Assembly: GCA_027488815.1 (NCBI GenBank)
Contig: JAIYAX010000011.1
Location: forward strand, 57,161 to 121,160
From: Cytophagaceae bacterium
GTDB taxonomy: Bacteria; Bacteroidota; Bacteroidia; Cytophagales; JAIYAX01
DNA: 64,000 nucleotides
Direction: 5' to 3'
The notes below the pieces were generated by a model. That model did not search any database. It saw only the letters and a list, made by a program, of their open reading frames with translations, and was not told where the DNA came from. Below, piece by piece: positions 37,499 through 46,355 of the stretch. Numbering within the stretch: the first letter of the stretch is position 1; every line of letters begins with the position of its first letter. The translations under genes were made by a program, and so were the position numbers.

Positions 37499-38470
37499 AT
37501 GATCATAGTTACAGGTGCAGCAGGTTTCATAGGTAGCTGCTTATGTCATTATCTCTCAAGTCAATTTTCTGAGCCTTTGGTAGCTGTCGATGACTTTAGC
37601 AGACCCGATAAATCAGAAAACCTGAATGGCCTGCAGCTTCATGCACGTGTGGACAGAGATCAATTTATGTCCTGGCTTAAACTGAATGGGGCAAACGTTT
37701 CCTTTGTTTTTCACATCGGTGCCCGCACTGATACAACGGAATTTGACATGGCTGTTTTTGAGAAGCTGAACATCAATTATTCAAAAGATCTTTGGAAATG
37801 GTGCGCCGACCATCAAGTTCCTATGGTTTATGCATCATCGGCAGCAACCTATGGCTTGGGTGAGCTCGGCTACGTTGATGACGAAGGAATAGTAGACCGG
37901 CTGAAGCCATTAAACCCCTATGGTGACAGTAAAAACCTGTTTGATCAATGGGCCATCAGGCAGGAAAACACCCCTCCTTTCTGGGCCGGATTGAAGTTTT
38001 TTAATGTGTATGGGCCAAATGAATACCACAAAGGCAGGATGGCCTCCGTCATTTTTCATGCTTTCAGGCAAATCGAAGCCACGGGGCAAATGAAGCTGTT
38101 TCGAAGCCACCGGGCAGACTACAGCGATGGTGGGCAAAAAAGAGATTTTGTATATGTGAAAGATGTGCTTTCTGTGTGCAGGTACATGTATGAAAAAAGG
38201 CCTGCGAATGGGATCTATAATTTGGGAAGTGGGATCGCAAGAACATTCCTTGACCTGGCTACTCAAACCTTCAAAGCAATGGAGAAACCTGTGCAAATCA
38301 CATTCATTGATACTCCTGAGGATATCCGTGACAAATACCAGTATTTCACGGAGGCAGATATGGGCAAACTGATCAGATCAGGATACGAACTGCCTTTTCA
38401 TTCGCTGGAGGAAGGTGTGCATGACTATGTGATCCATTATTTGATGAAAAACCAATACTATCGCTCATGA
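37499..38470 (+). CDS. ADP-glyceromanno-heptose 6-epimerase (HldD-like)
   Basis: A 323-residue short-chain dehydrogenase/epimerase. The N-terminal Rossmann motif is VTGAAGFIG. The catalytic Ser/Tyr/Lys are in YASSAATYG and NPYGDSKNLFDQW. HIGARTDTTE and KFFNVYGPNEYHKGRMAS are typical of HldD. It turns ADP-D-glycero- into ADP-L-glycero-manno-heptose for the LPS core. It heads a run with an M48 protease and a transporter (ATGA overlap). Confidence 0.88.
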   Translation: MIIVTGAAGFIGSCLCHYLSSQFSEPLVAVDDFSRPDKSENLNGLQLHARVDRDQFMSWLKLNGANVSFVFHIGARTDTTEFDMAVFEKLNINYSKDLWKWCADHQVPMVYASSAATYGLGELGYVDDEGIVDRLKPLNPYGDSKNLFDQWAIRQENTPPFWAGLKFFNVYGPNEYHKGRMASVIFHAFRQIEATGQMKLFRSHRADYSDGGQKRDFVYVKDVLSVCRYMYEKRPANGIYNLGSGIARTFLDLATQTFKAMEKPVQITFIDTPEDIRDKYQYFTEADMGKLIRSGYELPFHSLEEGVHDYVIHYLMKNQYYRS

Positions 38471-39702
38471 GCCCTCAGAATTGGCTGTTGATTATAATTG
38501 CTCTGGTCCTTTTCGATTTTGTCTGGAACACTTTTCTAGGGCTGTTGAATCAGTTATCTAAACCCGCACAACTGCCTCAGGAGTTGGATGGACTGATGAC
38601 TGAAGCCGAGTTTGCAAACGCTCAGCGTTACCAAAAAGAACATTTCAATCTGGATCTGTTGTCCTCTTGTCTAGGCATTGGGCTTACGTTGCTAATATTG
38701 TTCAATGGCTGGCTTGGGGAATGGGCTGATTATTCCCGGACATTAATTACAAGTCCTCAGTTTTCATTCTTGTTGTTTATTGCAGTACCTGCCTTGCTTT
38801 CTGACCTTATCGGATTGCCATTTGCTCTATACTCAACTTTTGTAATTGAGGCCAAATACGGATTTAACAAGACAAGTCCCGGGCTTTTTGTGATCGATAA
38901 GCTGAAAGGCTATGCAATGGCCATGTTGATTGGTGGTGGTCTGCTTTTGTTGCTGTTCTGGTTGATCAGCACCCTTGGCTCCCAGTTCTGGCTTTGGTTT
39001 TGGCTCATCGCTTTTTTGCTTATCGTGCTGCTCAACACGTTTTATACTTCCTGGATTTTGCCTTTGTTCAACAAACTTAGCCCCTTGCCGGATGGTGAAC
39101 TGAGAGATGCCATTGTCGGTTATTGCCAATCTGTGCAATTTCCACTCTCTCAGTTGTTCGTGATGGATGGCTCAAAAAGAAGCACCAAGGCCAACGCCTT
39201 CTTCTCAGGATTGGGTAAACAAAAGAAAATTGTTCTCTACGATACCCTCACCCAAGGCTACAGCACAGAAGAAATAGTAGCAGTGATCGCCCATGAAACA
39301 GGGCATTACCAAAAGAAACATATTTATCAGGGCCTGATTTTCTCCTCTCTTCAAATGGGTATCATGCTCTATTTGCTGGGATTTTTGATTGGAAGCACGG
39401 AGATCAGTCAGGCCCTAGGGGCCAAAGATGCCCATATTGGGCTCAACCTGATTGCCTTCGGATTGCTTTTCAGCCCATTGCTGATGTTGATCGGGCTGGC
39501 CGGCAACCTCATGAGCCGTAAGAATGAGTACGAGGCTGACCGATATGCCAGGGAAACGTTTGGCGCAAAGGCATTGGTCACGGCGCTCAAAAAACTTCAC
39601 AAAGACAGCCTGAGCAATCTCAGTCCTCATCCGCTCTATGTGTTTTTCCATTATTCTCATCCCAGTCTTTTGCAGAGGATCAGGGCTCTGAACCAAGCCT
39701 AA
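38467..39702 (+). CDS. Ste24-like M48 membrane metalloprotease
   Basis: A 411-residue protein with membrane helices over residues ~1-190, then the zinc motif VIAHETGHYQKKH and the third ligand in NEYEADRYARE. The N-terminal membrane half and KYGFNKTSP loop match the Ste24/CAAX prenyl protease type. Bacterial members probably process membrane proteins. It overlaps the epimerase gene by four bases and the transporter gene by one. Confidence 0.88.
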   Translation: MSPQNWLLIIIALVLFDFVWNTFLGLLNQLSKPAQLPQELDGLMTEAEFANAQRYQKEHFNLDLLSSCLGIGLTLLILFNGWLGEWADYSRTLITSPQFSFLLFIAVPALLSDLIGLPFALYSTFVIEAKYGFNKTSPGLFVIDKLKGYAMAMLIGGGLLLLLFWLISTLGSQFWLWFWLIAFLLIVLLNTFYTSWILPLFNKLSPLPDGELRDAIVGYCQSVQFPLSQLFVMDGSKRSTKANAFFSGLGKQKKIVLYDTLTQGYSTEEIVAVIAHETGHYQKKHIYQGLIFSSLQMGIMLYLLGFLIGSTEISQALGAKDAHIGLNLIAFGLLFSPLLMLIGLAGNLMSRKNEYEADRYARETFGAKALVTALKKLHKDSLSNLSPHPLYVFFHYSHPSLLQRIRALNQA

Positions 39703-40931
39703 TGCCTGCAAGGATCAAGAAAGTGTTAATTGAGGCCTACAGCGGTCTGGCCAAAGAGGTATGGATACTTTCCGCTGTGATGTTGATCAATCGGGTGGGC
39801 AGTATGGTTGTGCCCTTTCTAAGCGTTTACCTTGCGGCATCCTTAGGCTACTCTTACTCTCAGGTTGGTTGGATACTGAGCATATATGGAATAGGGTCCA
39901 TAGCCGGCACCTTCATTGGCGGCTGGTTGACGGATCGCTGGGGACATTACCGGTTACAATCCATCAGTTTGTTGTTGTCAGGGGTATTTCTGCTCATTTT
40001 GTCTCAGCTCAAAGACTTTTTGCCTTTGTTGATCGGTGTAGGATTGTTTAGCATCATCTCAGAGACTTTAAGACCTGCAAATGCCAGTGCTATTGCATTT
40101 TACGCCAAACCGGAAACACTTACCCGCTCCTTTTCCCTTAATCGCATGTCTGTGAACTTGGGCTTTTCCATGGGCCCGGCAGCCGGTGGTTTTTTAGCCT
40201 CTATCTCCTACCAATGGCTATTTTTGGTTGATGCCATCACCTGTATGGTGGCAGGCTTGCTCTTTATTTGGGCGCTGAGGCCTGCCAAAGGGGCGGATGG
40301 AAAGCGCTTGAAACATGAGATTGCAGCGAAGGCCCCAAACTCAAAAGCCTACAAAGATCTCCGATTTCTGTTTTTCGTTGTGATGGTCGTGCTGTTTGCA
40401 ATCTCCTTTATGCAATTGCTTGTTACGCTACCACTTTATTATAAACAAGAGTATCAACTCAGTGAATTTCATATCGGCTTGTTACTTGCTCTCAATGGAG
40501 CCATCGTATTCTTTGCTGAAATGCTGCTCGTGTATCTGCTGGGTGAGAAAGTCAAGCCTTCCCGGCTCATCTTGCTGGGCACACTGCTCAATGGGCTTTC
40601 TTTTTTAATGCTTGGACTCTGGCAGGGCATTCCTTTGCTTGTGATGAGCATGGTCGTGTTGAGCATAGCGGAAATCTTGGCCATGCCCTACATGGCCTCC
40701 CTTACGGTGAAACGTGCCGGTGCGGGAAGTACTGGCAGCTACCTCGGCTGGTATGCTGCGGCTTACTCCATTGGTCATGTGTTAGCTCCACTTTTAGGAA
40801 CCAATATGGTCAAATGGGCCGGATATGATGCCCTTTGGTACACTTGCTTTGGCATATGCCTGCTTTCGATGCTGGGTTTTTATGCCGTCCTGAAAAAATG
40901 GGAACCGGCCTATAAAGAAAAAGGCCTCTGA
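39702..40931 (+). CDS. MFS transporter
   Basis: A 409-residue major facilitator with 12 apparent membrane helices. The motif A-like loop after helix 2 is seen as FIGGWLTDRWGHYRLQ. Substrates of this group include drugs and sugars, and none can be assigned. The start overlaps the protease stop by one base (TAATG). The stop codon lies within the inverted repeat that probably ends the rplI transcript from the other strand. Confidence 0.85.
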   Translation: MPARIKKVLIEAYSGLAKEVWILSAVMLINRVGSMVVPFLSVYLAASLGYSYSQVGWILSIYGIGSIAGTFIGGWLTDRWGHYRLQSISLLLSGVFLLILSQLKDFLPLLIGVGLFSIISETLRPANASAIAFYAKPETLTRSFSLNRMSVNLGFSMGPAAGGFLASISYQWLFLVDAITCMVAGLLFIWALRPAKGADGKRLKHEIAAKAPNSKAYKDLRFLFFVVMVVLFAISFMQLLVTLPLYYKQEYQLSEFHIGLLLALNGAIVFFAEMLLVYLLGEKVKPSRLILLGTLLNGLSFLMLGLWQGIPLLVMSMVVLSIAEILAMPYMASLTVKRAGAGSTGSYLGWYAAAYSIGHVLAPLLGTNMVKWAGYDALWYTCFGICLLSMLGFYAVLKKWEPAYKEKGL

Positions 40932-40941
40932 AAAAGAGGCC
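40911..40941 (-). terminator. Terminator of the rpsF-rpsR-rplI operon
   Basis: Stem ggcctc / gaggcc (40923-40928 with 40936-40941) with a seven-base loop is followed in the minus direction by tttttcttt. It overlaps the stop codon of the convergent transporter gene. Confidence 0.7.
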
Positions 40942-40975
40942 CTTTACGAGTATAACAAACTAACTTGATGATTTC

Positions 40976-41419
40976 TTAATCAGCTACTACCCTGAATTTC
41001 ACCTCGTGCTTCACTTCTTTGTGAAGATCAAGTGTAGCACTGTAGTCTCCCAGCATCTTGATGTCGCCTTTCAGATTGATGTTTTTACGATCGATCGAAA
41101 AACCTCTGTTTTTCAAGGCATCAGATATTTGTAGGGTGGTGATGGCTCCGAAAATCTTGCCTGTCTCTCCTGCTTTTGCCGGGATTTCAAGCAACAGGTC
41201 TCCGATTCTGGCTGCAAGTGCCATAGCGTCCTGCTTGATCTTTTCCGCTTTGTGGGCTGCCTGCTTCACATTCTCAGAGATCACTTTGCGATTTGAGTCT
41301 GTAGCCAGAATGGCAAGGCCTTGTGGCAATAAATAATTACGGCCATAGCCGGGGCGTACCTTTACAATATCGTTTTTGTAGCCCAGTCCTTTGATGTCTT
41401 CTTTTAAAATCAGTTCCAT
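40976..41419 (-). CDS. rplI: 50S ribosomal protein L9
   Basis: A 147-residue protein with the L9 N-terminal signature: MELILKEDIKGLGYKNDIV followed by GYGRNYLLPQGLA, a long connecting helix (~45-75) and the C-terminal domain (GKIFGAITTLQISDAL). L9 binds 23S rRNA near the L1 arm. It is the third gene of the rpsF-rpsR-rplI operon. Confidence 0.97.
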   Translation of the reverse strand: MELILKEDIKGLGYKNDIVKVRPGYGRNYLLPQGLAILATDSNRKVISENVKQAAHKAEKIKQDAMALAARIGDLLLEIPAKAGETGKIFGAITTLQISDALKNRGFSIDRKNINLKGDIKMLGDYSATLDLHKEVKHEVKFRVVAD

Positions 41420-41428
41420 GATTCAGAA

Positions 41429-41680
41429 TTATTTAAGGCCATCAGCTACGTAGGGCATCAAAGCCAAATGTCTTGCTTTTTTTACCGCCTGAGCTACTTT
41501 GCGCTGGTACTTCAGGCTGGTACCTGTCAGTCTGCGGGGCAGCAATTTACCTTGCTCATTTACAAATTTGAGTAGGAAACTGGCGTCTTTGTAGTCGATA
41601 TACTTGATACCGTTTTTCTTGAAACGGCAGTATTTCTTTTTTACTTCGGTGTTATGCACCGGTTCGTTTACGAGTGTCAT
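41429..41680 (-). CDS. rpsR: 30S ribosomal protein S18
   Basis: An 83-residue protein with the S18 core: [18 protein letters not shown], then [20 protein letters not shown] and [19 protein letters not shown]. It binds S6 in the small-subunit platform. The start overlaps the S6 gene by four bases. Confidence 0.97.
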   Translation of the reverse strand: MTLVNEPVHNTEVKKKYCRFKKNGIKYIDYKDASFLLKFVNEQGKLLPRRLTGTSLKYQRKVAQAVKKARHLALMPYVADGLK

Positions 41681-42045
41681 GCGGCTACTTCTCTTACAGG
41701 TTTGTTTTTCTCAAATGCACCGGAACGTCTTTTTTCATTGTACTGCACGGCATACTTATCCAGTGTAGTGGTCAGAAATCGCAACACTCGCTCGTCACGA
41801 CGATACTCGGTCTCCAGTACCGATACAGAAGAGCTTTTGCCCTTAAATTCAATCAGCGCATAAAAACCTGTGCTCTTTCCTTTGATCGGATACGCCAGAC
41901 TTTTGAGACCCCAATTTTCATCGTTGATCAGTTCGCACCCCTGATCGGTCAATACCTTTTTGAATTTTTCGACGGCATCCTTTGTCTGTGCTTCGGACAA
42001 AACGGGTGTTAGGATGATGACCGTCTCATAGTTTTTGATTTGCAT
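41677..42045 (-). CDS. rpsF: 30S ribosomal protein S6
   Basis: A 122-residue ferredoxin-like S6: [18 protein letters not shown] at the start, [20 protein letters not shown] in the middle, and a charged C-terminal tail. It is the first gene of its operon. In many bacteria the S6:S18 complex binds its own mRNA leader. No such fold can be confirmed here, although an inverted repeat lies upstream. Confidence 0.97.
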   Translation of the reverse strand: MQIKNYETVIILTPVLSEAQTKDAVEKFKKVLTDQGCELINDENWGLKSLAYPIKGKSTGFYALIEFKGKSSSVSVLETEYRRDERVLRFLTTTLDKYAVQYNEKRRSGAFEKNKPVREVAA

Positions 42046-42081
42046 AAAAACCGTTTAAGACTTGTTTTTTTAAATGGAGCG

Positions 42082-42098
42082 CAAAGATAGTGCTTTGC
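42082..42098 (-). promoter_or_regulatory. rpsF promoter (TATCTTTG) inside an inverted repeat
   Basis: On the minus strand TATCTTTG (42089-42082) matches TAnnTTTG, 37 bases upstream of the rpsF ATG. It lies inside gcaaag-atagtg-ctttgc, a perfect six-base inverted repeat that could be an operator or simply arise from the repeated core. Confidence 0.5.
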
Positions 42099-42102
42099 TT
42101 AT

Positions 42103-42140
42103 AAATAAAAAAGCCTTCCCCTAAATTTTAAGGGAAGGCC
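42103..42140 (-). terminator. Terminator of the coiled-coil protein gene
   Basis: An eight-base-pair stem (gccttccc / gggaaggc in plus-strand terms) is followed in the minus direction by tttttta, about 19 bases past the stop of the gene at 42159. Confidence 0.8.
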
Positions 42141-42158
42141 ATGGGATGAACAGCTCAA

Positions 42159-43091
42159 TTACTTCACAACAAACTGCTGGCTACCGATATTGGCTCCTTC
42201 GCAGAAGATCTCAACCGTGTGTTTTCCTTTCTTGTAGTCGCTTCCTTTTTTGTAGACAAATTCAACGTTGGGCTTACGGTTGTCAAAAAGGATGTCCTGC
42301 TTGGCGGTGTAATACATGTCGTTTCCGTCGGAATTAAAAGTTCCGGCACCGGCTGCAAGGTCGTACAACACCGCACCATCCGGTTCCAATAGTCTGAAAT
42401 ACAAGGTCTTGGTCTCCATCTTGGCGACTTTGTTATCCCCAATGTTGAAGTTGATCTTCAGGCGATCCAGGTCTTTTCCTTTGAACTCGATTTGGGTTTT
42501 GCTTTTGTTAAGGCGCTCCTTATTGCTCTTGGTTAACGCTGCCAGTTTAAAATTCTCAGCCCTCAACACAGAAGCCATCTCGACCTTCTTGTCCAGCTCT
42601 TTCTTCTCGGTGGTCAGCTGATTTACAGACTCGGTCAGTTTTACTTTTTCCTGTTTCAGACCCTGATTTTCATTGTTAAGCTGCTCATTGGCTGCTTTGA
42701 GCTGAGCGATTTCCTCGTCTTTTTGGGTGAGCATAAGTTTCAAGGCTCCGATTTCCTCTACAAACTTCTTGTACTCAGCACGTGCACGACGGGCATCTCT
42801 CTGGTACTTGAGAGCAGTTTGTTCCAGTTCACGCATCTTTTCTCCCATGCGGGTGGTATCACCGCCCAGCTCTGCGATTTGCTGAATTTTCATCTGAAAC
42901 TCATTTTTCAGACTGTCAAACTCGGTCTTGAGGTCAACAATCTCAGCCTCCTTTTGTACGATGATGGTTTTTTGCTCTTTGTCTTTCATTGATCCCATGA
43001 TCCATAGTCCGGCGTTGATCAGGGCAAGCACGATGATCAGGATTATGAGCAGAAGTCTTGATCCTTTTTTGGGTTGTTCGGCAGTGTTCAT
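42159..43091 (-). CDS. Membrane-anchored coiled-coil protein
   Basis: A 310-residue protein with one N-terminal membrane helix (LLLIILIIVLALINAGLWIM) followed by a long coiled coil (~40-200: KEAEIVDLKTEFDSLKNEF, EEIAQLKAANEQLNNEN). A C-terminal beta-rich domain follows (KINFNIGDNKVAKMETKTLY to FCEGANIGSQQFVVK). It probably faces the periplasm. The C-terminal domain recalls Bacteroidota proteins of unknown function. It lies downstream of the 138-base repeats, which form its upstream region. Confidence 0.75.
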   Translation of the reverse strand: MNTAEQPKKGSRLLLIILIIVLALINAGLWIMGSMKDKEQKTIIVQKEAEIVDLKTEFDSLKNEFQMKIQQIAELGGDTTRMGEKMRELEQTALKYQRDARRARAEYKKFVEEIGALKLMLTQKDEEIAQLKAANEQLNNENQGLKQEKVKLTESVNQLTTEKKELDKKVEMASVLRAENFKLAALTKSNKERLNKSKTQIEFKGKDLDRLKINFNIGDNKVAKMETKTLYFRLLEPDGAVLYDLAAGAGTFNSDGNDMYYTAKQDILFDNRKPNVEFVYKKGSDYKKGKHTVEIFCEGANIGSQQFVVK

Positions 43092-43836
43092 AGGTTTGTT
43101 TTCGCTTTTGATACTGGTTTAAGTTGTGGAATTAATCCGCAAATATCATCATTATCATGAAATTAACGAATTTGTACTATTGGATAACCTGCGCATAGGC
43201 CTGGCAGATGGATGGGTTTGTTGGCATTTAGAGAGCTTTCCCTTTTTTGTTCGCCCAAAAAAGGGAGAAAAAAGGGCGCAAACAGTAGAACCAAGCTCTT
43301 TAAGTGGCTTTAGGGTTGTTAGTGGATAGCTGATGTTTTAGACTTGAAAACAAGTGATGTGTTTGAAGGAGGCTATTCCCTTTTTTGTTCGCCTAAAAAG
43401 GGAGAAAAAAGGGCACAAACAGAAGAACCAAGCTCTTTAAGTGGCTTTAGTGTAGTTAGTGGACAGCTTATGATTTAGACATGAAAACAAGTGATGTGTT
43501 TGAAGGAGGCTATTCCCTTTTTTGTTCGCCCAAAAAAGGGAGAAAAAAGGGCGCAAACAGCAAAGCCAACCTCCCCGCTAAACGCTCTTTGCCTATGCTT
43601 GCAAGTACAGTTTCCGGGTGTTGGGGTCAGATGGTGGGCATCAATTGCCATCAGTATTTCATTTCTTGGATTTATTCGTTTTCGCTCCTCCGGAACCTGT
43701 AAAACCCCGCCTCCCACAAGCCTCGGTTGGCCGCTCTGCTGTTTGATCCCAGCCCACAAATTCGACTTCAATGCAGTTCATTGTTTATGACCTATTTATA
43801 TTTCAATTGCAAGTCAATAGCGGCAATAAGAATGAA
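43092..43836. other. 745-base gene-free region
   Basis: This interval holds the 138-base tandem repeats (listed separately) and, from about 43561 to 43836, about 275 bases with no coding frame I trust. The listed ORFs here (43126, 43475, 43481, 43491) read repeat sequence and have no recognisable domain. No tRNA or insertion-sequence end is seen. Confidence 0.7.
43240..43560. repeat. Tandem 138-base repeat, 2.3 copies, with internal inverted repeats
   Basis: Copies start at 43240, 43378 and 43515, giving periods of 138 and 137 bases. The third is cut after its first ~46 bases. Each begins cccttttttgttcgcc, then caaaaaaggg, so the first 26 bases form a 10-base-pair hairpin. A further gaaaaaagggcgcaaac can pair with ttcgccc in an alternative stem. 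The spacer between copies 1 and 2 and between 2 and 3 shares aagctctttaagtggcttta and aaaacaagtgatgtgtttga, with a few changes. This looks like a dispersed structured intergenic element amplified locally. Confidence 0.85.
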
Positions 43837-45306
43837 TCACTCCACCACCAACTTATGCGTACTGCTCTCCTTGGCATTGGAAAATCTTAGGAGGTACAAG
43901 CCCTTGCTTAGGCGACTAAGGTCGATCATTTGCTGTGGCTCAGCAGTCAATATTCCGGTTTGCAGAGTTCGCCCTTGCAGGTCATGAATTTCATACTTGC
44001 CGGGACGGGAGTTTTGAAGGTAGGCATGCCCTTTGGCGGGGTTGGGGTAGATGGAAACACTAACCTCATGAATGCTTTCATCTGCAAATCCAACAGTTGT
44101 GTTCACTCCCCAAATCCTAGCAATTCCTGGTCTCCATATGTTGCCATATCGGCTAAATCTGCCTACAACAATTACCTTATTATCCGACTGTAAGGTTAAA
44201 TTTTCACCTGCTCCAATTGGCGTCATAAACACATTGAAAGTAGTATCTTTTTGACCATTGCTTTGGAGTAAGTACACAATCAAGGCAGAACCATTTAGCG
44301 TGGCTGGATTATCTCCGGTAATATAGACTCTTCCATCGCTTAACGGTAAAATTCCATAAACTCCAGGAAATGCACTGGTACTTGGATTGGAAAAAATCGA
44401 AAAAGTACTGTCTACAGTTCCATCTACATTTAATCTAACCAGCGTATTGGCTTTTATTCCATTATAGTTGTTAAACCAACCTCCAATCAATAATTTTTGG
44501 TCTGCCTGAAGACTACTTGCCCAAATCGTACCATTAGCTCCAAAGCTTATATAATAGGTACTATCCAAAATGCCATCAGAATTTAAGCGAATTGCGTGGT
44601 AATTATTTAAACCAAGACTCGGAAAACGACCTATCAGTATGATCTTTCCATTTGCCTGAATGGCAATATCGGATACAAATCCAAGTGAATCAACAAAATA
44701 AGAAAATGAACTGTCAAATTGTCCATTTTGATGTAACCTAAAAATACTTTTTATTACAACAGATGAAGAAACAATAATTGTTTGAGTTACTACGATCTTC
44801 CCGTCTGACTGTAACGCTGCTGAACTGACTTTATTTGAATTCAAAGCAGGTTGAAACGTCGTATCCAAGCTTCCATCGATATTAAATCTGATAATCCCCT
44901 TTCCCGGAAGCCCATTTACCTGCGTAATTGTACCTGCCAATAAGACTTTGCCATCCGGTTGAAGAATTAAATCACTAAAGGAATTACCACTAAATGTATT
45001 TTTTGAGTTAAAAACCGTGTCTGGAGTTCCATTTTCTTGTAATTGAATAAAGCAACATTTTGAGATTCCATTGTAGGTACCAAACTCACCAGCAACCAAA
45101 ATTTTTCCATTTGGGCGAGTAGCGACAAGGTTAACATAGCTATTAGAATTAAAACCAGCTCCAATAGGGTATTGATTGATGTTTGATAATATGCTGTGCG
45201 CAAAACCAAAATTGAAAGTGGTGTCTAACTCACCTGGTTGGCTGAATTGAGCTCTTGATTCTATCCAAAGAATTAAAATCAAGCTGAAGATAAATAGTCT
45301 TTTCAT
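43837..45306 (-). CDS. Delta-60 repeat protein with T9SS sorting domain, short form
   Basis: A 489-residue secreted protein. A signal peptide (RLFIFSLILILWIESRAQ) is followed by FSQPGELDTTFNFG and then seven delta-60 repeats of ~50-57 residues, each with a core such as LQPDGKVLLAGTITQVNG. The C-terminal ~75 residues are a type IX sorting domain with SIYPNPAKG and SKGLYLLRFSNAKES followed by HKLVVE. Seven such repeats would close a seven-bladed beta-propeller. The protein shares its N-terminus (FSQPGELDTTFNFG) with the 1528-residue paralogue at 58852. Ligand or enzyme activity is unknown. It probably sits on the cell surface. Confidence 0.88.
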   Translation of the reverse strand: MKRLFIFSLILILWIESRAQFSQPGELDTTFNFGFAHSILSNINQYPIGAGFNSNSYVNLVATRPNGKILVAGEFGTYNGISKCCFIQLQENGTPDTVFNSKNTFSGNSFSDLILQPDGKVLLAGTITQVNGLPGKGIIRFNIDGSLDTTFQPALNSNKVSSAALQSDGKIVVTQTIIVSSSVVIKSIFRLHQNGQFDSSFSYFVDSLGFVSDIAIQANGKIILIGRFPSLGLNNYHAIRLNSDGILDSTYYISFGANGTIWASSLQADQKLLIGGWFNNYNGIKANTLVRLNVDGTVDSTFSIFSNPSTSAFPGVYGILPLSDGRVYITGDNPATLNGSALIVYLLQSNGQKDTTFNVFMTPIGAGENLTLQSDNKVIVVGRFSRYGNIWRPGIARIWGVNTTVGFADESIHEVSVSIYPNPAKGHAYLQNSRPGKYEIHDLQGRTLQTGILTAEPQQMIDLSRLSKGLYLLRFSNAKESSTHKLVVE

Positions 45307-45439
45307 GATGATGGAAACAAGTGATTAAGCTCGACTTTGTTCCTTTACTCAAAATTCACCTTACGTTAATCTATATGCAATAATTTCTTTTCCCGATTCT
45401 CGGGCAAATTTTTTAGTGAAAACAAGGGAAAATGCCACA

Positions 45440-45472
45440 AAAAAGGCCTCCAGATTTCCTGAAGGCCTTTTT
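45440..45472. terminator. Symmetric terminator downstream of methyltransferase
   Basis: A ten-base-pair stem (aaaaaggcct / aggccttttt) with a 13-base loop, placed 101 bases past the end of the methyltransferase gene and upstream of the delta-60 gene. It has T-runs for both directions. Confidence 0.75.
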
Positions 45473-45572
45473 CCCAATAATCGCTAAGTGCGTTTTCTAC
45501 AAAAGTGCATTCTGATTATTTCAGAAAAAAAGAAAACCAACCTCTTGCTCTACAGCTCTGCCTTCCTATCCG

Positions 45573-46355
45573 CTAACTGCGTAGAAAAAAGTGCTGCCTG
45601 TTCATTCCTTTTCGCTTCATCAACACCCCCATCCTACCCAGATCAAGCGAGAGGTCAAATACATCATACTTCCTTATTATATCCCAGGCTTCCTGCATTC
45701 CGGGTGACCAATGAATATCGTCCAAAACCAGCACTGCATGTTCACTTAGTTTTGGGATCAGGGCTTCCACATAGGCAAGGGTGGGCTCCAGTCGATGATT
45801 GGCATCCAAAAACACAAAGTCAAGCTCAGGCAAATGGTGTAAGTCGGAGTGTAAAAAGGCTTCGATGGTTGTGTGGAAAAGTTTAATGTTTGTCTTTCCT
45901 TCCTGTTCAAACAGTTTCCTGGCTCTGAGGGCCGTTTCCTGATCTCCTTCAAGAGTGTAGATTTTAGTATCGGGACAGGCATCGGCCAAGAGCAAGGTGC
46001 TCAGCCCCAGTGAGGTTCCAAGTTCCAGTATCACCCTAGGCCGGTGAAATGCTATCATTATGGCCATACGTTGTCTCCAAAGCTCAGGCAGTTCCTCTCG
46101 TTGCAGAATGATCCTTGTAGATTTAAGTCGATACCCTCCTGCCCCAAAATCCCTCACCCGAAATGGTCCTCGGTCTTCTAGAAGGATTTCTCTGCGCTGC
46201 CGGTCTTTTTTGACAAGTTCCATCGGGCATCTGGACTTGATGACCGATCCATACCATTCAAACAAAAAGGGAGAATGCAATCCATGCTCATCAACAGCTC
46301 TTAAACGGTGAAGAATCCAGGCCTGTAGCCTGAAAACCAAGGTACTAAGCCTCAA
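45573..46355 (-). CDS. Class I SAM-dependent O-methyltransferase
   Basis: A 260-residue protein with SAM motif I VILELGTSLGLSTLLLA, acidic motif II (IYTLEGDQETAL), LDFVFLDANHRLEPTL (metal-aspartate region) and VLVLDDIHWSPGMQEAW. This is the order seen in catechol- or caffeoyl-CoA-type O-methyltransferases. Its start is TTG, in a TTGA overlap with the apaG stop. The N-terminal ~75 residues (WILHRLRAVDEHGLHSPF) are a fused segment of their own, found in Bacteroidota homologues. The substrate is unknown. Confidence 0.8.
   Translation of the reverse strand: MRLSTLVFRLQAWILHRLRAVDEHGLHSPFLFEWYGSVIKSRCPMELVKKDRQRREILLEDRGPFRVRDFGAGGYRLKSTRIILQREELPELWRQRMAIMIAFHRPRVILELGTSLGLSTLLLADACPDTKIYTLEGDQETALRARKLFEQEGKTNIKLFHTTIEAFLHSDLHHLPELDFVFLDANHRLEPTLAYVEALIPKLSEHAVLVLDDIHWSPGMQEAWDIIRKYDVFDLSLDLGRMGVLMKRKGMNRQHFFLRS

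Noticed and set aside
43126-43790. ORFs of 60-99 residues within the 138-base repeats (43126, 43475, 43481, 43491)
   Set aside because: They read the repeat in overlapping frames on both strands with no shared protein pattern, and the repeat is better explained by its hairpins.
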